Shown: piece after piece, positions 30,875-39,290 of the stretch
Position numbering within the stretch: position 1 is the first letter of the stretch
Layout: every line of letters begins with the position of its first letter
Source of the DNA: UBA9630 sp043725085
GTDB lineage: Bacteria > Patescibacteriota > Minisyncoccia > Moranbacterales > UBA2206
DNA: 45,874 bases
Assembly: GCA_043725085.1 (NCBI GenBank)
Contig: JAYSLY010000011.1
Span: 1 to 45,874, forward strand
Direction: 5' to 3'
Position numbers and translations under genes: made by a program
The notes under the pieces: model-generated
Told to the model about the DNA's origin: nothing
The model's input: only the letters and a program-made list of their open reading frames with translations
The model's database searches: none

Positions 30875-32774
30875 TCTTTCGACTACTATTGATTAGATTT
30901 CTAATTTCCGCTGTATTGATGTTAAGGTTTTTTTTGGGCGCTGTAAACTTCTTGGGCGCGATATGTGCAATTTGATTCAAGCTAATTTTCCCACTATCTC
31001 GAAGGAGCCCGGCTGATTGCGAATCTCCGAGATCCTCCCGAAGAGACCTGTTTGCCACAGGATTATTTCTAGCCTGACTGCTACCCACCGGATTATTTTG
31101 CAACTGCGCTTTCGCTCTCGCTCTTTGATAGTCGCGCAAACACTCTTTACAAAAAGTTTTTCTTCTAGGATCTGGCTTAAACGGTACGGTTATTTTTTCT
31201 TCGCACGTTGAACAAAAGGCTTCAAACAACTCCAAAGTCTGCCTGATTTCCTGGGCTGGCGATTCCTCACTCTTTCGTTCTTCAGTTTGAATTGTTCTCA
31301 TTGGAGCCTGTGCTTGCCTCTCTTTTGCGCGATTGCTGCTTGGCGAGGAAATACTTTTTTCAGTCACCACCTGTCTTGGAATAGTACTTTTATTTTCCAC
31401 TGCGAGTTGTTTTTTTTCAATCCTTATCACATTATTATTCTCTTTTTGATCATTCGCCGGAGCAAATTCATCAAATCCGATGCCCACATCCATTCCGCTC
31501 CAACGAGCAATTTTTTCCGCCACTTCTTGGCGCGACTTCCCATAGCGCTCGCGAGAAACTGCAATCACCTTTTCTTCCCCCGCGATCGTATCGGAAATAT
31601 CAGCCGGCGGCAAAGTTCGCGCCGAAAAAGCATCCCCGGCGATACCATCGATCATTAGTTTTATATAGATATCATATTTGGAAAGATTGACAATATCATT
31701 CATCAGAAAGATTGGATCAAATTCTTTTTCCAAATGCTCCGCGTCTTCCGCTCCAACGCGAAATGAGAGTAATGTGCCAACATTGCCAAAAATCGCATCT
31801 TTTACCGTCGCGTTACCATCAAAAACTAACTGGTTGATATATTGATGCGCTAAAATGAGACATAGTCTATACTTACGCGCCTCAGAGAGGATGTTGGCAA
31901 AAGATTCTGTGGCAAAATTTTGAAATTCGTCGACATAGAGATAGAAGTCCTTGCGATCATCTTCGGGAATATCCACCCGACTCATTGCAGCGAGCTGAAT
32001 TTTGGTGATAATCATCCCGCCCAAAAGTCGCATAGCATCTTCTCCGATTCGCCCCTTAGACAAATTGACAATTAAAATTTTCTGATTATCCATAATCTCG
32101 CGCATATCAATCGTAGATTTCGGTTGGCCGATAATATGGCGAACGAGCGTATAGGACAAAAACTGGCCGACTTTGTTTTGAATCGCGGCAACGGCTTCTT
32201 TTCGAAATTTATCTTCCCATTTGTCAAACTCATTAATCCAAAAAGCTTTTACCACCGGATCCTTGATTTTGGCATAAATTCTTTTGCGATAATCCTTGTC
32301 GCTCATCATGCGATTTACTCCAAGAAGGGTTGAACCGGGATAGTCCAAAAGCGCTAAAATGGCATTATTAAGGATATACTCCATCCGCGAACTCCACACA
32401 TCCGGCCAGATTTTTTTGAAAACACCCATCATTCCGCTTGCCACCAAATTCTTCTTGTCTTCATCCACCGCTTCCAAAATATTAAACGCCACTGGAAATT
32501 CAATATCCGCCGGATTGAAATAAACCACATCATTGATACGGTTAGCTGGAACGGCTTTGAGCATTTTTTCCGCAAATTCACCGTGCGGATCCACCACACA
32601 AACACCTTTGCCATTCCTAATATCTTGAATCGCCATATTCTCCAAAAGATTGGATTTCCCCATACCGGTCTTACCGATGATATACATATGCCTTCTCCGA
32701 TCATCCTCCTTGATCCCGAAGACCCGTTCTTGATTGCGAAAATTGGTTTTGGCAAAAAAATTGATTTTGGACAT
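30867..32774 (-). CDS. TraD/VirD4-type DNA-translocation ATPase with zinc ribbon
   Basis: About 635 residues from the ATG at 32772-32774 (MSKINFFAKTNFRNQERVFGIKED). A longer frame to 32867 runs through a palindromic repeat and is not preferred. Walker A GKTGMGKSN, the VVDPHGEF segment, Walker B FYLYVDEFQNF and LSEARKYRLCLILAHQY form a HerA/FtsK-like motor of the TraD coupling-protein (TraM-recognition) group. The C-terminal third is disordered and ends with a zinc ribbon FCSTCEE...FCKECLRD and a basic tail. It probably pumps DNA or protein across the membrane with the membrane protein encoded just upstream. CPR genomes carry this pair widely; the substrate is unknown. Confidence 0.85.
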   Translation of the reverse strand: MSKINFFAKTNFRNQERVFGIKEDDRRRHMYIIGKTGMGKSNLLENMAIQDIRNGKGVCVVDPHGEFAEKMLKAVPANRINDVVYFNPADIEFPVAFNILEAVDEDKKNLVASGMMGVFKKIWPDVWSSRMEYILNNAILALLDYPGSTLLGVNRMMSDKDYRKRIYAKIKDPVVKAFWINEFDKWEDKFRKEAVAAIQNKVGQFLSYTLVRHIIGQPKSTIDMREIMDNQKILIVNLSKGRIGEDAMRLLGGMIITKIQLAAMSRVDIPEDDRKDFYLYVDEFQNFATESFANILSEARKYRLCLILAHQYINQLVFDGNATVKDAIFGNVGTLLSFRVGAEDAEHLEKEFDPIFLMNDIVNLSKYDIYIKLMIDGIAGDAFSARTLPPADISDTIAGEEKVIAVSRERYGKSRQEVAEKIARWSGMDVGIGFDEFAPANDQKENNNVIRIEKKQLAVENKSTIPRQVVTEKSISSPSSNRAKERQAQAPMRTIQTEERKSEESPAQEIRQTLELFEAFCSTCEEKITVPFKPDPRRKTFCKECLRDYQRARAKAQLQNNPVGSSQARNNPVANRSLREDLGDSQSAGLLRDSGKISLNQIAHIAPKKFTAPKKNLNINTAEIRNLINSSRKNE

Positions 32775-32797
32775 CTTTTGTATTTTTGTAATTATTT

Positions 32798-32822
32798 GCC
32801 CGCTTGTAGCATTGCGGGCAGG
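32798..32822. repeat. Short copy of the CCTGCCCGCAATGC palindrome
   Basis: On the minus strand CCTGCCCGCAATGCTACAAG then CGGGC forms an imperfect palindrome and shares its first 15 bases with the elements at 4318 and 13071. It sits between the membrane protein gene and the ATPase start, adding an apparent in-frame N-terminal stretch (VPARNATSG) that is probably untranslated. Confidence 0.6.
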
Positions 32823-32835
32823 TACTTTTGCGGTA

Positions 32836-34113
32836 TTATTCGATTGGCAAATTAGACGGAGCCACACCTAATTTCGAAGTGGTTTGTGTAAGCGCATGCG
32901 ACTTAACAGACATATCCGGGAAATGAAATATTGTCGCTAATTCTTTTGTGGAAAGCATAAGATTAACCCCGTCCATATTCCGCTTTCTATAGCGATCGTA
33001 TATTTTTCTTTTGCGAAATTCAGAAATTTTTTGCGTAAAAAAGATTATGCCATAAGTCTTGCTAATATCTTCCGGCTTGATTTGATTCATATTCAAATCA
33101 TTAAACTGCTTGAGCGAACCAATGAACGTTCCAACATTGCCCTTGTCAAAACCATCTCTCTTTCCCACATACACCATGCGCATTTTGGTCTTAAAGAAAT
33201 TTTTTCCCAAATTTTCTTCCACTGCTTTCAAAGTATCTCTTTCTATTGGGGAAAGGCGCGTATCAAGTGGCTGCTCTTCTTTTTTCGCAGCCAGTGCCGT
33301 AAATTCCGGTGATCCAAATAAGCCCGCGAAGAGATTGGATAAAACGTCCGTGATATCATGCCAAAGCCTTCCACCTGAAACAACCGCCGCTTTACCTTTC
33401 AGCTTATTTGCCAAGGCTGCTCCACCCTTCATTGACTCACTTTCTGGAACAGGCACAATCACACATTGAAGCCAAATATACTGTCCTGGTCCTAATGACC
33501 CCAGTGCCTCAACCATTGCGGCCATAGGATCCACCATCTCACCAGTAACACTTTCCTCAAATTGATCATAAGTTTTCAAAGGATAGTAAGGATCTGATTG
33601 TTGAAAGGTAAAGTCCGTACCCCAAAGATCCCAATTCCGATTTGGTACGACTTTGGGAAATTTATTATAATAATCCTCCACTTCTAAAATCTGAGCCTCA
33701 GGATATTGCGCATATATCAATGCCTCAACCATATTACGCCTACCCTTCAATGTGCGAATATAGTAATGCACCCTGCCCTCTTCTCCAATCAATTCCAGAC
33801 TGAAATGATCTTGCCTAAAAGCACCCTGTAACCAAACTTCAAAATTATTATGCGTGGTGATAACAGCAGTCAGCCCGGTATAGAAATTCTCCATCGGCTT
33901 TGGGCCTCTTTCAATGTCGCGCGGTGGAATGATTTCCAGCATGGTCCATTTATATTTGGAATTCCAAGAATCCGCTGAATAGAAAGCCACGTAGTCAAAC
34001 CAAACAATCTTAAAAATGTACCAAAGAGGCAAAGGCAAAATCAACCACCAAAAAGAAGCAAAGACACTTCCAAAATTGCTTAAGATATCAAAAGTATTAA
34101 CAGAGCCATCCAT
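32836..34113 (-). CDS. Membrane protein paired with the TraD-like ATPase
   Basis: A 425-residue protein with one or two N-terminal hydrophobic helices (about 14-36, FASFWWLILPLPLWYIFKIV) and a large soluble domain. The soluble part has RRNMVEALIYAQYPEAQILEVEDY and a later LSPIERDTLKAVEENLGKNFFKTKMRMVYVG segment. This layout, a membrane-anchored domain upstream of a HerA/TraD ATPase, is common in CPR genomes and in conjugation-like clusters where it is of unknown function. It likely forms the membrane port or tether for the ATPase. Distance to the ATPase start is 61 bases, filled by the palindrome. Confidence 0.6.
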   Translation of the reverse strand: MDGSVNTFDILSNFGSVFASFWWLILPLPLWYIFKIVWFDYVAFYSADSWNSKYKWTMLEIIPPRDIERGPKPMENFYTGLTAVITTHNNFEVWLQGAFRQDHFSLELIGEEGRVHYYIRTLKGRRNMVEALIYAQYPEAQILEVEDYYNKFPKVVPNRNWDLWGTDFTFQQSDPYYPLKTYDQFEESVTGEMVDPMAAMVEALGSLGPGQYIWLQCVIVPVPESESMKGGAALANKLKGKAAVVSGGRLWHDITDVLSNLFAGLFGSPEFTALAAKKEEQPLDTRLSPIERDTLKAVEENLGKNFFKTKMRMVYVGKRDGFDKGNVGTFIGSLKQFNDLNMNQIKPEDISKTYGIIFFTQKISEFRKRKIYDRYRKRNMDGVNLMLSTKELATIFHFPDMSVKSHALTQTTSKLGVAPSNLPIE

Positions 34114-34156
34114 TATAATTTTTATTTTAAAAACAATACCTCGCGAAGCGAATAAC

Positions 34157-35218
34157 CTATCTCTTTATTCTATACCCACTACCCACTTTTTCAAAATTTT
34201 TACTATTCAAATTGATCATAATCGTTGTTCTTTTCACCTTTCGCACTTCAAAAACTTTCTTGACAATTTCTTCCCGATCCAATAGTTTCTCGCTTTTTTC
34301 CAAAATATCCCAAAGCACGTCCTTCACTGCTCCACCGGAATAACCCCACTCACCAAGCGCGTAGATTCCTCGCCCGATAAGCACGAATCTCGTGTCTTTG
34401 ATAAGCTCATTGTGAATTGTCTGCGGATGAACTTTTTTCGTTCCCAGCTTATGCTTTTCAATGAGCACCGCGATTTCCGTAAAATGCAACGGCTTTTTCT
34501 CTTCTTTCAAGATCAGATAAATTTTTTCTCGACTGCCTTTTGGCGTGACTTCCGGCCAATGTCGCATGCCCCACTTTCCAAACTTATTTTTCTTAATCCC
34601 GGAAAGGACGTTGAGATAACAAAGAATCTCTTTTTTGGAAAATTCACCTAAAACCGCCATCAATCTCTGCAAAATCTCCTCATCGCTAAGCAGTTTTTTC
34701 CCTTCCGCGAGCAGCGCTTCCGTAGCTTTTGCAATTTTCAAAACTTTTTCAATAACTGTGCCGGAGGTCGCCCAAACCTTTTCAATTCTATTTTTTTCTG
34801 AAGTAACCTGAATTTTTTGGGATAAGTCCACTAAAAATCGCATCGCGTTTTCCTCTTTGCGCGATTTCCCACCGCTATGCTCTGCCAAAATATCTTCTTC
34901 TTTGATTATATCACATTTTTTTTCAACTGCCAAAAACAATTGCTCTTCCGCTTTTTGGAAATCAAGATCATCTTTTTCTTGGCTGATATTTTTTTTAGCA
35001 TCGGCAATAATCTGACGAACACGCTCTCTGGTGATGTTATAGTCAGATCCGATTTTTTCCAATGTCTCAATAGAAAAATCACCCATAAGTCCATAGCGCT
35101 TTTTGAGAATTGCCTGACCTCTTTGAGGCAATTGAGCGAGCAGTTTTTCCGCTATATCAAAAAAGGAGTTTTTTTCCGTCTCCTCGGGGCTATTATTTAC
35201 TCTGGCAATCTGATTCAT
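34157..35218 (-). CDS. Sigma-region-4 / HARE-HTH transcription regulator
   Basis: A 353-residue DNA-binding protein. The N-terminal 75 residues match sigma70 region 4: ILKKRYGLMG...SIETLEKIGSDYNITRERVRQIIADAKKNI, including the ERVRQI recognition helix. A helical middle follows. The C-terminal section PLHFTEIAVLIEKHKLGTKKVHPQTIHNELIKDTRFVLIGRGIYALGEWG is a HARE-HTH winged helix like that of RpoE (delta) and some restriction enzymes, and another winged-helix repeat ends the protein. No sigma region 2 is present, so it is not a complete sigma factor. It heads the long operon and has its own extended -10 promoter. Confidence 0.8.
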   Translation of the reverse strand: MNQIARVNNSPEETEKNSFFDIAEKLLAQLPQRGQAILKKRYGLMGDFSIETLEKIGSDYNITRERVRQIIADAKKNISQEKDDLDFQKAEEQLFLAVEKKCDIIKEEDILAEHSGGKSRKEENAMRFLVDLSQKIQVTSEKNRIEKVWATSGTVIEKVLKIAKATEALLAEGKKLLSDEEILQRLMAVLGEFSKKEILCYLNVLSGIKKNKFGKWGMRHWPEVTPKGSREKIYLILKEEKKPLHFTEIAVLIEKHKLGTKKVHPQTIHNELIKDTRFVLIGRGIYALGEWGYSGGAVKDVLWDILEKSEKLLDREEIVKKVFEVRKVKRTTIMINLNSKNFEKVGSGYRIKR

Positions 35219-35288
35219 CGTTTTATCGTTTAAATAAATTATCTGACTGGTTTTTACGCACTACCACGGGGATTTTTGACTTCCAGAA

Positions 35289-35318
35289 ATACTAGCACAT
35301 ATTCGATAAATTTGTCAA
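35289..35318 (-). promoter_or_regulatory. Promoter of the HARE-to-alaS operon
   Basis: TTGACA (35313-35318 on the minus strand) and TAGTAT (35289-35294) are 18 bases apart, with TG in the extended -10 position (TGCTAGTAT). The start would lie about 65 bases before the regulator gene. The plus-strand dprA gene begins on the other side of this promoter. Confidence 0.7.
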
Positions 35319-35347
35319 GTACGCAGCTCCCGTGTTACTGTTTATGG

Positions 35348-36427
35348 ATGAAATATCTCCATGCGCTAAATAAAATAGACGGTGTTGGTCCACAAAAAAT
35401 AAAAACGCTTCTAGCAACCCTTGGCACGCCCGAAAATGCCTGGAAAGCAGATCTTACCACACTCAAACACGCTCTGGGCGGCGATAAGATACCGGAAAAA
35501 ATCTTTTTCGAAAAACAAAACATCGATCCGGATTTTGAGTGGGAAAAGATAGAACAAGCCGGTATTTGCGTAATTGATTTTACCAGCCCCAACTACCCCA
35601 AGATTCTCAGGGAAATCCACAATCCACCCTATATCATCTACGCTCGTGGAAAATTAATTTTTGATGAAACCCCCGCCATCGCGATTGTCGGTTCGCGGAA
35701 ATTTAGCACCTACGGCGAACGATTAGCTAATACCTTTGCTCGTGATTTAGCCAGAGCAGGTTTTACAATCGTCAGCGGATTAGCTTTGGGGATCGACGCC
35801 ATTGCTCACAGAGGCGCGCTAGAAGTTAAGGGGAAAACAATCGCCGTTTTAGGTGGCGGCGTTGACAATGAAAGCATCTATCCGCGCGCCAATTATAATC
35901 TTGCCCAAGAAATTATCGCAAGCGAAGGGCTGCTTATGAGTGACTACCCACCAGGAACGCCCGCCACCGCCGCAACCTTCCCCGCCAGAAATAGAATCAT
36001 TGCCGGACTCGCCCTTGGTACGCTCATCATTGAAGCTGGCGAAAAAAGCGGCACGCTTATCACTGCTAAAATGGCCCTGGAAAGCAATCGCGAAGTTTTC
36101 GCCATTCCCGGATCAATTTTCTCCCCCACTTCTATTGGCACAAACAGTCTAATTAAATCCGGCGCTAAAATGGTCACTTGCGTTCAGGATATTTTGGAAG
36201 AATTTAATCTTTCACAATCCCCAAAGACAAAACAAGCCACGCTCAAATTACCGGAAAATTCAGAGGAGGAAGTTCTTCTCAATATCCTCTCTGACGTTCC
36301 AATGCATATTGACAATATTTCCAAAAGTGCTAACCTGACAGTTGCTAAAATCTCCTCGACGTTAACCATGATGGAAATTAAAGGCTGGGTTAAGAATCTT
36401 GGCGGGCAAAATTATATTCTTTTGTAA
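35348..36427 (+). CDS. dprA: DNA-processing protein DprA
   Basis: About 359 residues from the ATG at 35348 (MKYLHALNKIDGVGPQKIKTLL); the frame extends to 35276 but the family starts at the helix-hairpin-helix segment. The Rossmann-like core has IAIVGSRKFSTYGERLANTFARDLARAGFTIVSGLALGIDAIAHRGAL, AVLGGGVDNESIYPRAN and PARNRIIAGLALGTLIIEAGEKSGTLITA. A C-terminal winged helix (NILSDVPMHIDNISKSANLTVAKISSTLTMMEIKGWV) ends it. DprA loads RecA on incoming single-stranded DNA, so natural uptake of DNA by this cell is likely. Confidence 0.96.
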   Translation: MKYLHALNKIDGVGPQKIKTLLATLGTPENAWKADLTTLKHALGGDKIPEKIFFEKQNIDPDFEWEKIEQAGICVIDFTSPNYPKILREIHNPPYIIYARGKLIFDETPAIAIVGSRKFSTYGERLANTFARDLARAGFTIVSGLALGIDAIAHRGALEVKGKTIAVLGGGVDNESIYPRANYNLAQEIIASEGLLMSDYPPGTPATAATFPARNRIIAGLALGTLIIEAGEKSGTLITAKMALESNREVFAIPGSIFSPTSIGTNSLIKSGAKMVTCVQDILEEFNLSQSPKTKQATLKLPENSEEEVLLNILSDVPMHIDNISKSANLTVAKISSTLTMMEIKGWVKNLGGQNYILL

Positions 36428-36487
36428 AGCATAGACCGGGACTTAGTCCCTTGATAAGACTATAATTAAAAAAATTAATTTAAACCT

Positions 36488-36751
36488 ATGAAACCCATCA
36501 ATCAATTCGTCCACAAAAACATCAAGACTTTCGAACTGGTCGGGGTCGTGATGCGCATTTCCAGCTTTTCCCTTGTCAGTTGGCTTGGCCCAGCCAGCCC
36601 TTTTATGTTCATTTGGATCTTCAACACGACCGACGCTGTCCTGCTCTCTTGGTGCTCGGTTCTCAAAAAAAATAATGCCTACACTTTATTAAATTTCTTT
36701 TGGATCTTGATCGGTGTGATTGGCATACTAAAAACAGTTGGTATTATTTAA
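36488..36751 (+). CDS. Small integral membrane protein
   Basis: An 87-residue protein with three predicted hydrophobic helices (about 15-34, 38-56 and 68-86; for example TLLNFFWILIGVIGILKTVG). The pattern NNAYTLLNFFW resembles small bacterial membrane proteins of the CBU_0592/SemiSWEET-like size class, but the match is weak. It lies between dprA and topA with 60-70 bases each side, each gap too short for another gene. Function unknown. Confidence 0.6.
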   Translation: MKPINQFVHKNIKTFELVGVVMRISSFSLVSWLGPASPFMFIWIFNTTDAVLLSWCSVLKKNNAYTLLNFFWILIGVIGILKTVGII

Positions 36752-36821
36752 AGTTTGGAGAAAATTTAATTTTGGTTTATGATATAAATTGGCCGTTTAA
36801 TTTTTTATATTCTCGTAATTT

Positions 36822-39080
36822 ATGAAACTGATTATCGTTGAATCCCCAACTAAAGCCAAGACTATTACCAAATTTCTCGATAAAAGCTACCTGGTGAAAT
36901 CCAGCTATGGCCATATTCGTGATTTGCCCCAAAAAGAAATGGGCATTGATATTGAGCATGATTTTACTCCGCAATATGTAATCCCCAACAAAGTGGCTGA
37001 TCGCGTCTCCGAGCTCAAAAAACTAGCCAAAAAAGCTGATGGCGTCATTCTGGCAACTGACGAAGACCGCGAGGGAGAAGCAATTTCATGGCATCTCGCC
37101 ACCGCGCTTGAGCTGGACAAAAAATTTAAAGGCGAAAAAATTTCTCGGATTGTTTTTCATGAAATCACCAAAACCGCCATTGAAAAAGCCCTGGCTACTC
37201 CTCGTGAGCTAGATTTGAATTTGGTTGACGCCCAACAAGCCAGACGCATTCTTGATCGCTTGGTTGGCTATGAGCTTTCACCGTTTCTTTGGAAAAAAAT
37301 TCGCCGCGGCCTCTCGGCTGGCCGCGTTCAATCAATGGCACTGCGCATTATCGTTGAGAGGGAAAAAGAAATTGAAAAATTCAAGGCAGAGGATTATTGG
37401 AAAATAAATCTAGTTTTAAAGACCAAGGGTGATGAAAAAGATTCTCAGTTTCCGGCTGATTTAATCAAAAAGAATAACGATAAAATAGAAACTACCGCCA
37501 CATTAAAACTTTTTGCCGGAGACTACAAGATCAAGAAAACTATTCTCACCAAAGAAAAATCAGCCAAAGAGATACTTTCTGATTTGGAAAAATGCCAATA
37601 TAAGGTAGAAAACATTTCCAAAAGAGAAACAACCAAAACTCCGCCGCCGCCATTTACCACATCAACCTTGCAACAGTCTGCCATCAGCAGCTTAGGCTAC
37701 AGTTCAAAACAAACAATGGTACTGGCGCAAAAACTCTACGAGCAAGGCTATATCACCTATATGCGAACAGACAGCCTGAATCTTTCTTTGGAATCCCTCG
37801 TCTTGGCTCAAAAAACTATCCAGAAATTATTTGGCAAAAATTTCGCGCTAAAAAGTCCGCGCTATTTCAAAAATAAATCCAAAGGCGCCCAGGAAGCCCA
37901 TGAAGCCATCCGACCAACAAGCCCGGAAAAAACACCGGATGATTTGAAAACTACACTAGAACCGGGTCAGTATAAGCTTTACAGATTGATTTGGAACAGA
38001 ATGATTGCCTCTCAGATGGAATGCGCCATATTCAATTCGATAAAAGCGGATATTTCTGCCACCAACAAGACCAATAAAAATATTTATGCGCTTAGCGCCA
38101 GCGGTTCCACATTGACTTTTGAAGGCTATTTGAAAGTTTATGCGGACAAAAAATCCGCTACCGCCGACACACTCCTTCCTCCAATGGAAATTGGCGATGC
38201 GCTGGAATTAGTATCAGCGAATGCCGAAGGCAAAACAACCACCCAACCTCCCCGCTACAACGAAGCGACGCTCGTGAAAGTTTTGGAAGAAAATGGTATC
38301 GGCCGCCCTTCCACCTACGCCCCGACTATTTCCACCATTATCGAAAGAAAATATGTCGACAAAAATGAAGAGAAGCGTCTTTTCCCGCTGGAAATCGGCA
38401 CACTAGTGAGCGATGTTCTTGTTGCTCATTTCCCACAAATCGTTGATATGACTTTTACCGCGACGCTCGAAAAAGATTTTGACGAAATTGCCGAAGGTGC
38501 CAAAAAATGGGTGCCGGTCATTCGAGAATTTTATGAACCATTTCACGCTAATCTAAAAACCAAGACCAAAGAAGTCAAAAAAGAAGAGTTCCAAGAAAAG
38601 CTGGACAAGAATTGTCCGGATTGCGGCGGCGATCTCATCATGAAATTTGGACGCTTTGGAAAATTTATCGCTTGCTCCAACTATCCCAATTGCCGCTACA
38701 CCGAAAAAACCGGAGCGGAAAAAAAGATAGCAGAAGAATTTTCCCAAGAAGTCTGTGAAAAATGCGGCGCAAAAATGGCAGTCAAGCGTGGAAAATATGG
38801 AGTCTTTTTGGGATGCTCAAATTATCCAACGTGCAAAAACATCAAACGAATTGAAAATAAGACCGGCATCAAATGTCCCAGGTGCAAAACCGGTGACATT
38901 GTGGAGCGAAAATCCAAAAAAGGCCGCCTCTTTTACGGTTGCAATACATATCCCGCTTGTGATTTTTCCCTCTGGAACAAACCAAATGGCGAAACTTGCC
39001 CCAACTGCAATTCCCTGCTAGTATTCGCCGCCAAAGGAAAAACCAAATGCTCCAACAAGGAATGTAATTTTGAAAAATAA
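36822..39080 (+). CDS. topA: DNA topoisomerase I
   Basis: A 752-residue type IA topoisomerase that relaxes negative supercoils. The TOPRIM domain (MKLIIVESPTKAKTITKFL, ATDEDREGEAISWHL) and the active-site tyrosine in YITYMRTDSLNLS (near residue 311) are clear, with LSAGRVQSMALRIIVERE and GIGRPSTYAPTISTIIERKYV. Four C-terminal zinc ribbons follow: CPDCGGDLIMKFGRFGKFIAC, CEKCGAKMAVKRGKYGVFLGC, CPRCKTGDIVERKSKKGRLFYGC and CPNC...CSNKEC. The usual number is three to five. It precedes the RSH gene with a long palindrome between. Confidence 0.98.
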   Translation: MKLIIVESPTKAKTITKFLDKSYLVKSSYGHIRDLPQKEMGIDIEHDFTPQYVIPNKVADRVSELKKLAKKADGVILATDEDREGEAISWHLATALELDKKFKGEKISRIVFHEITKTAIEKALATPRELDLNLVDAQQARRILDRLVGYELSPFLWKKIRRGLSAGRVQSMALRIIVEREKEIEKFKAEDYWKINLVLKTKGDEKDSQFPADLIKKNNDKIETTATLKLFAGDYKIKKTILTKEKSAKEILSDLEKCQYKVENISKRETTKTPPPPFTTSTLQQSAISSLGYSSKQTMVLAQKLYEQGYITYMRTDSLNLSLESLVLAQKTIQKLFGKNFALKSPRYFKNKSKGAQEAHEAIRPTSPEKTPDDLKTTLEPGQYKLYRLIWNRMIASQMECAIFNSIKADISATNKTNKNIYALSASGSTLTFEGYLKVYADKKSATADTLLPPMEIGDALELVSANAEGKTTTQPPRYNEATLVKVLEENGIGRPSTYAPTISTIIERKYVDKNEEKRLFPLEIGTLVSDVLVAHFPQIVDMTFTATLEKDFDEIAEGAKKWVPVIREFYEPFHANLKTKTKEVKKEEFQEKLDKNCPDCGGDLIMKFGRFGKFIACSNYPNCRYTEKTGAEKKIAEEFSQEVCEKCGAKMAVKRGKYGVFLGCSNYPTCKNIKRIENKTGIKCPRCKTGDIVERKSKKGRLFYGCNTYPACDFSLWNKPNGETCPNCNSLLVFAAKGKTKCSNKECNFEK

Positions 39081-39086
39081 CTTATA

Positions 39087-39283
39087 GTTTAAGATCACAG
39101 CTTACGCATTTGCCCGAGTCAGCCGTATTGACTAAAAAAACCTGTTTGAGCATACCTTTTTTCTTTTAAAATTTTCCACTGGCTGCCGTCGAGGGAGGGG
39201 AAATTTTAAAGAAGAAAAAAGAGTGTGCGAGTTATTTTTTTAGTCAATGCGGCTGTGAAGGGAAAATGCGTAACCCTTAAAAC
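39087..39283. repeat. 197-bp imperfect palindrome between topA and the RSH gene
   Basis: The gap folds on itself over nearly its full length. GTTTAAG (39087) pairs with CTTAAAAC (39276-39283); TTACGCATTTGCCC (39102-39115) with GGGAAAATGCGTAA (39260-39273); CAGCCGTATTGACT (39120-39133) with AGTCAATGCGGCTG (39242-39255); CTTTTTTCTTTTAAAATTTT (39156-39175) with the matching stretch at 39201-39223. It fills the gap to six bases before the topA stop and eight bases before the next start. The GTT...AAC ends match the modules at 40828 and 40987. Confidence 0.85.
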
Positions 39284-39290
39284 TAAAATT

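Noticed and set aside
32775..32867. N-terminal extension of the TraD-like ATPase
   Set aside because: It overlaps the upstream gene and includes a dispersed palindrome; the ATG at 32774 gives a normal start.
36430..36460. GGGACTTAGTCCC after dprA as a terminator
   Set aside because: The stem is only five pairs with no T tract after it, too weak to list.
39225..39290. A GTG start giving the RSH protein 22 extra residues
   Set aside because: Those codons form the right arm of the 197-bp palindrome and family members start at the segment beginning MSIEENITIEDVL.
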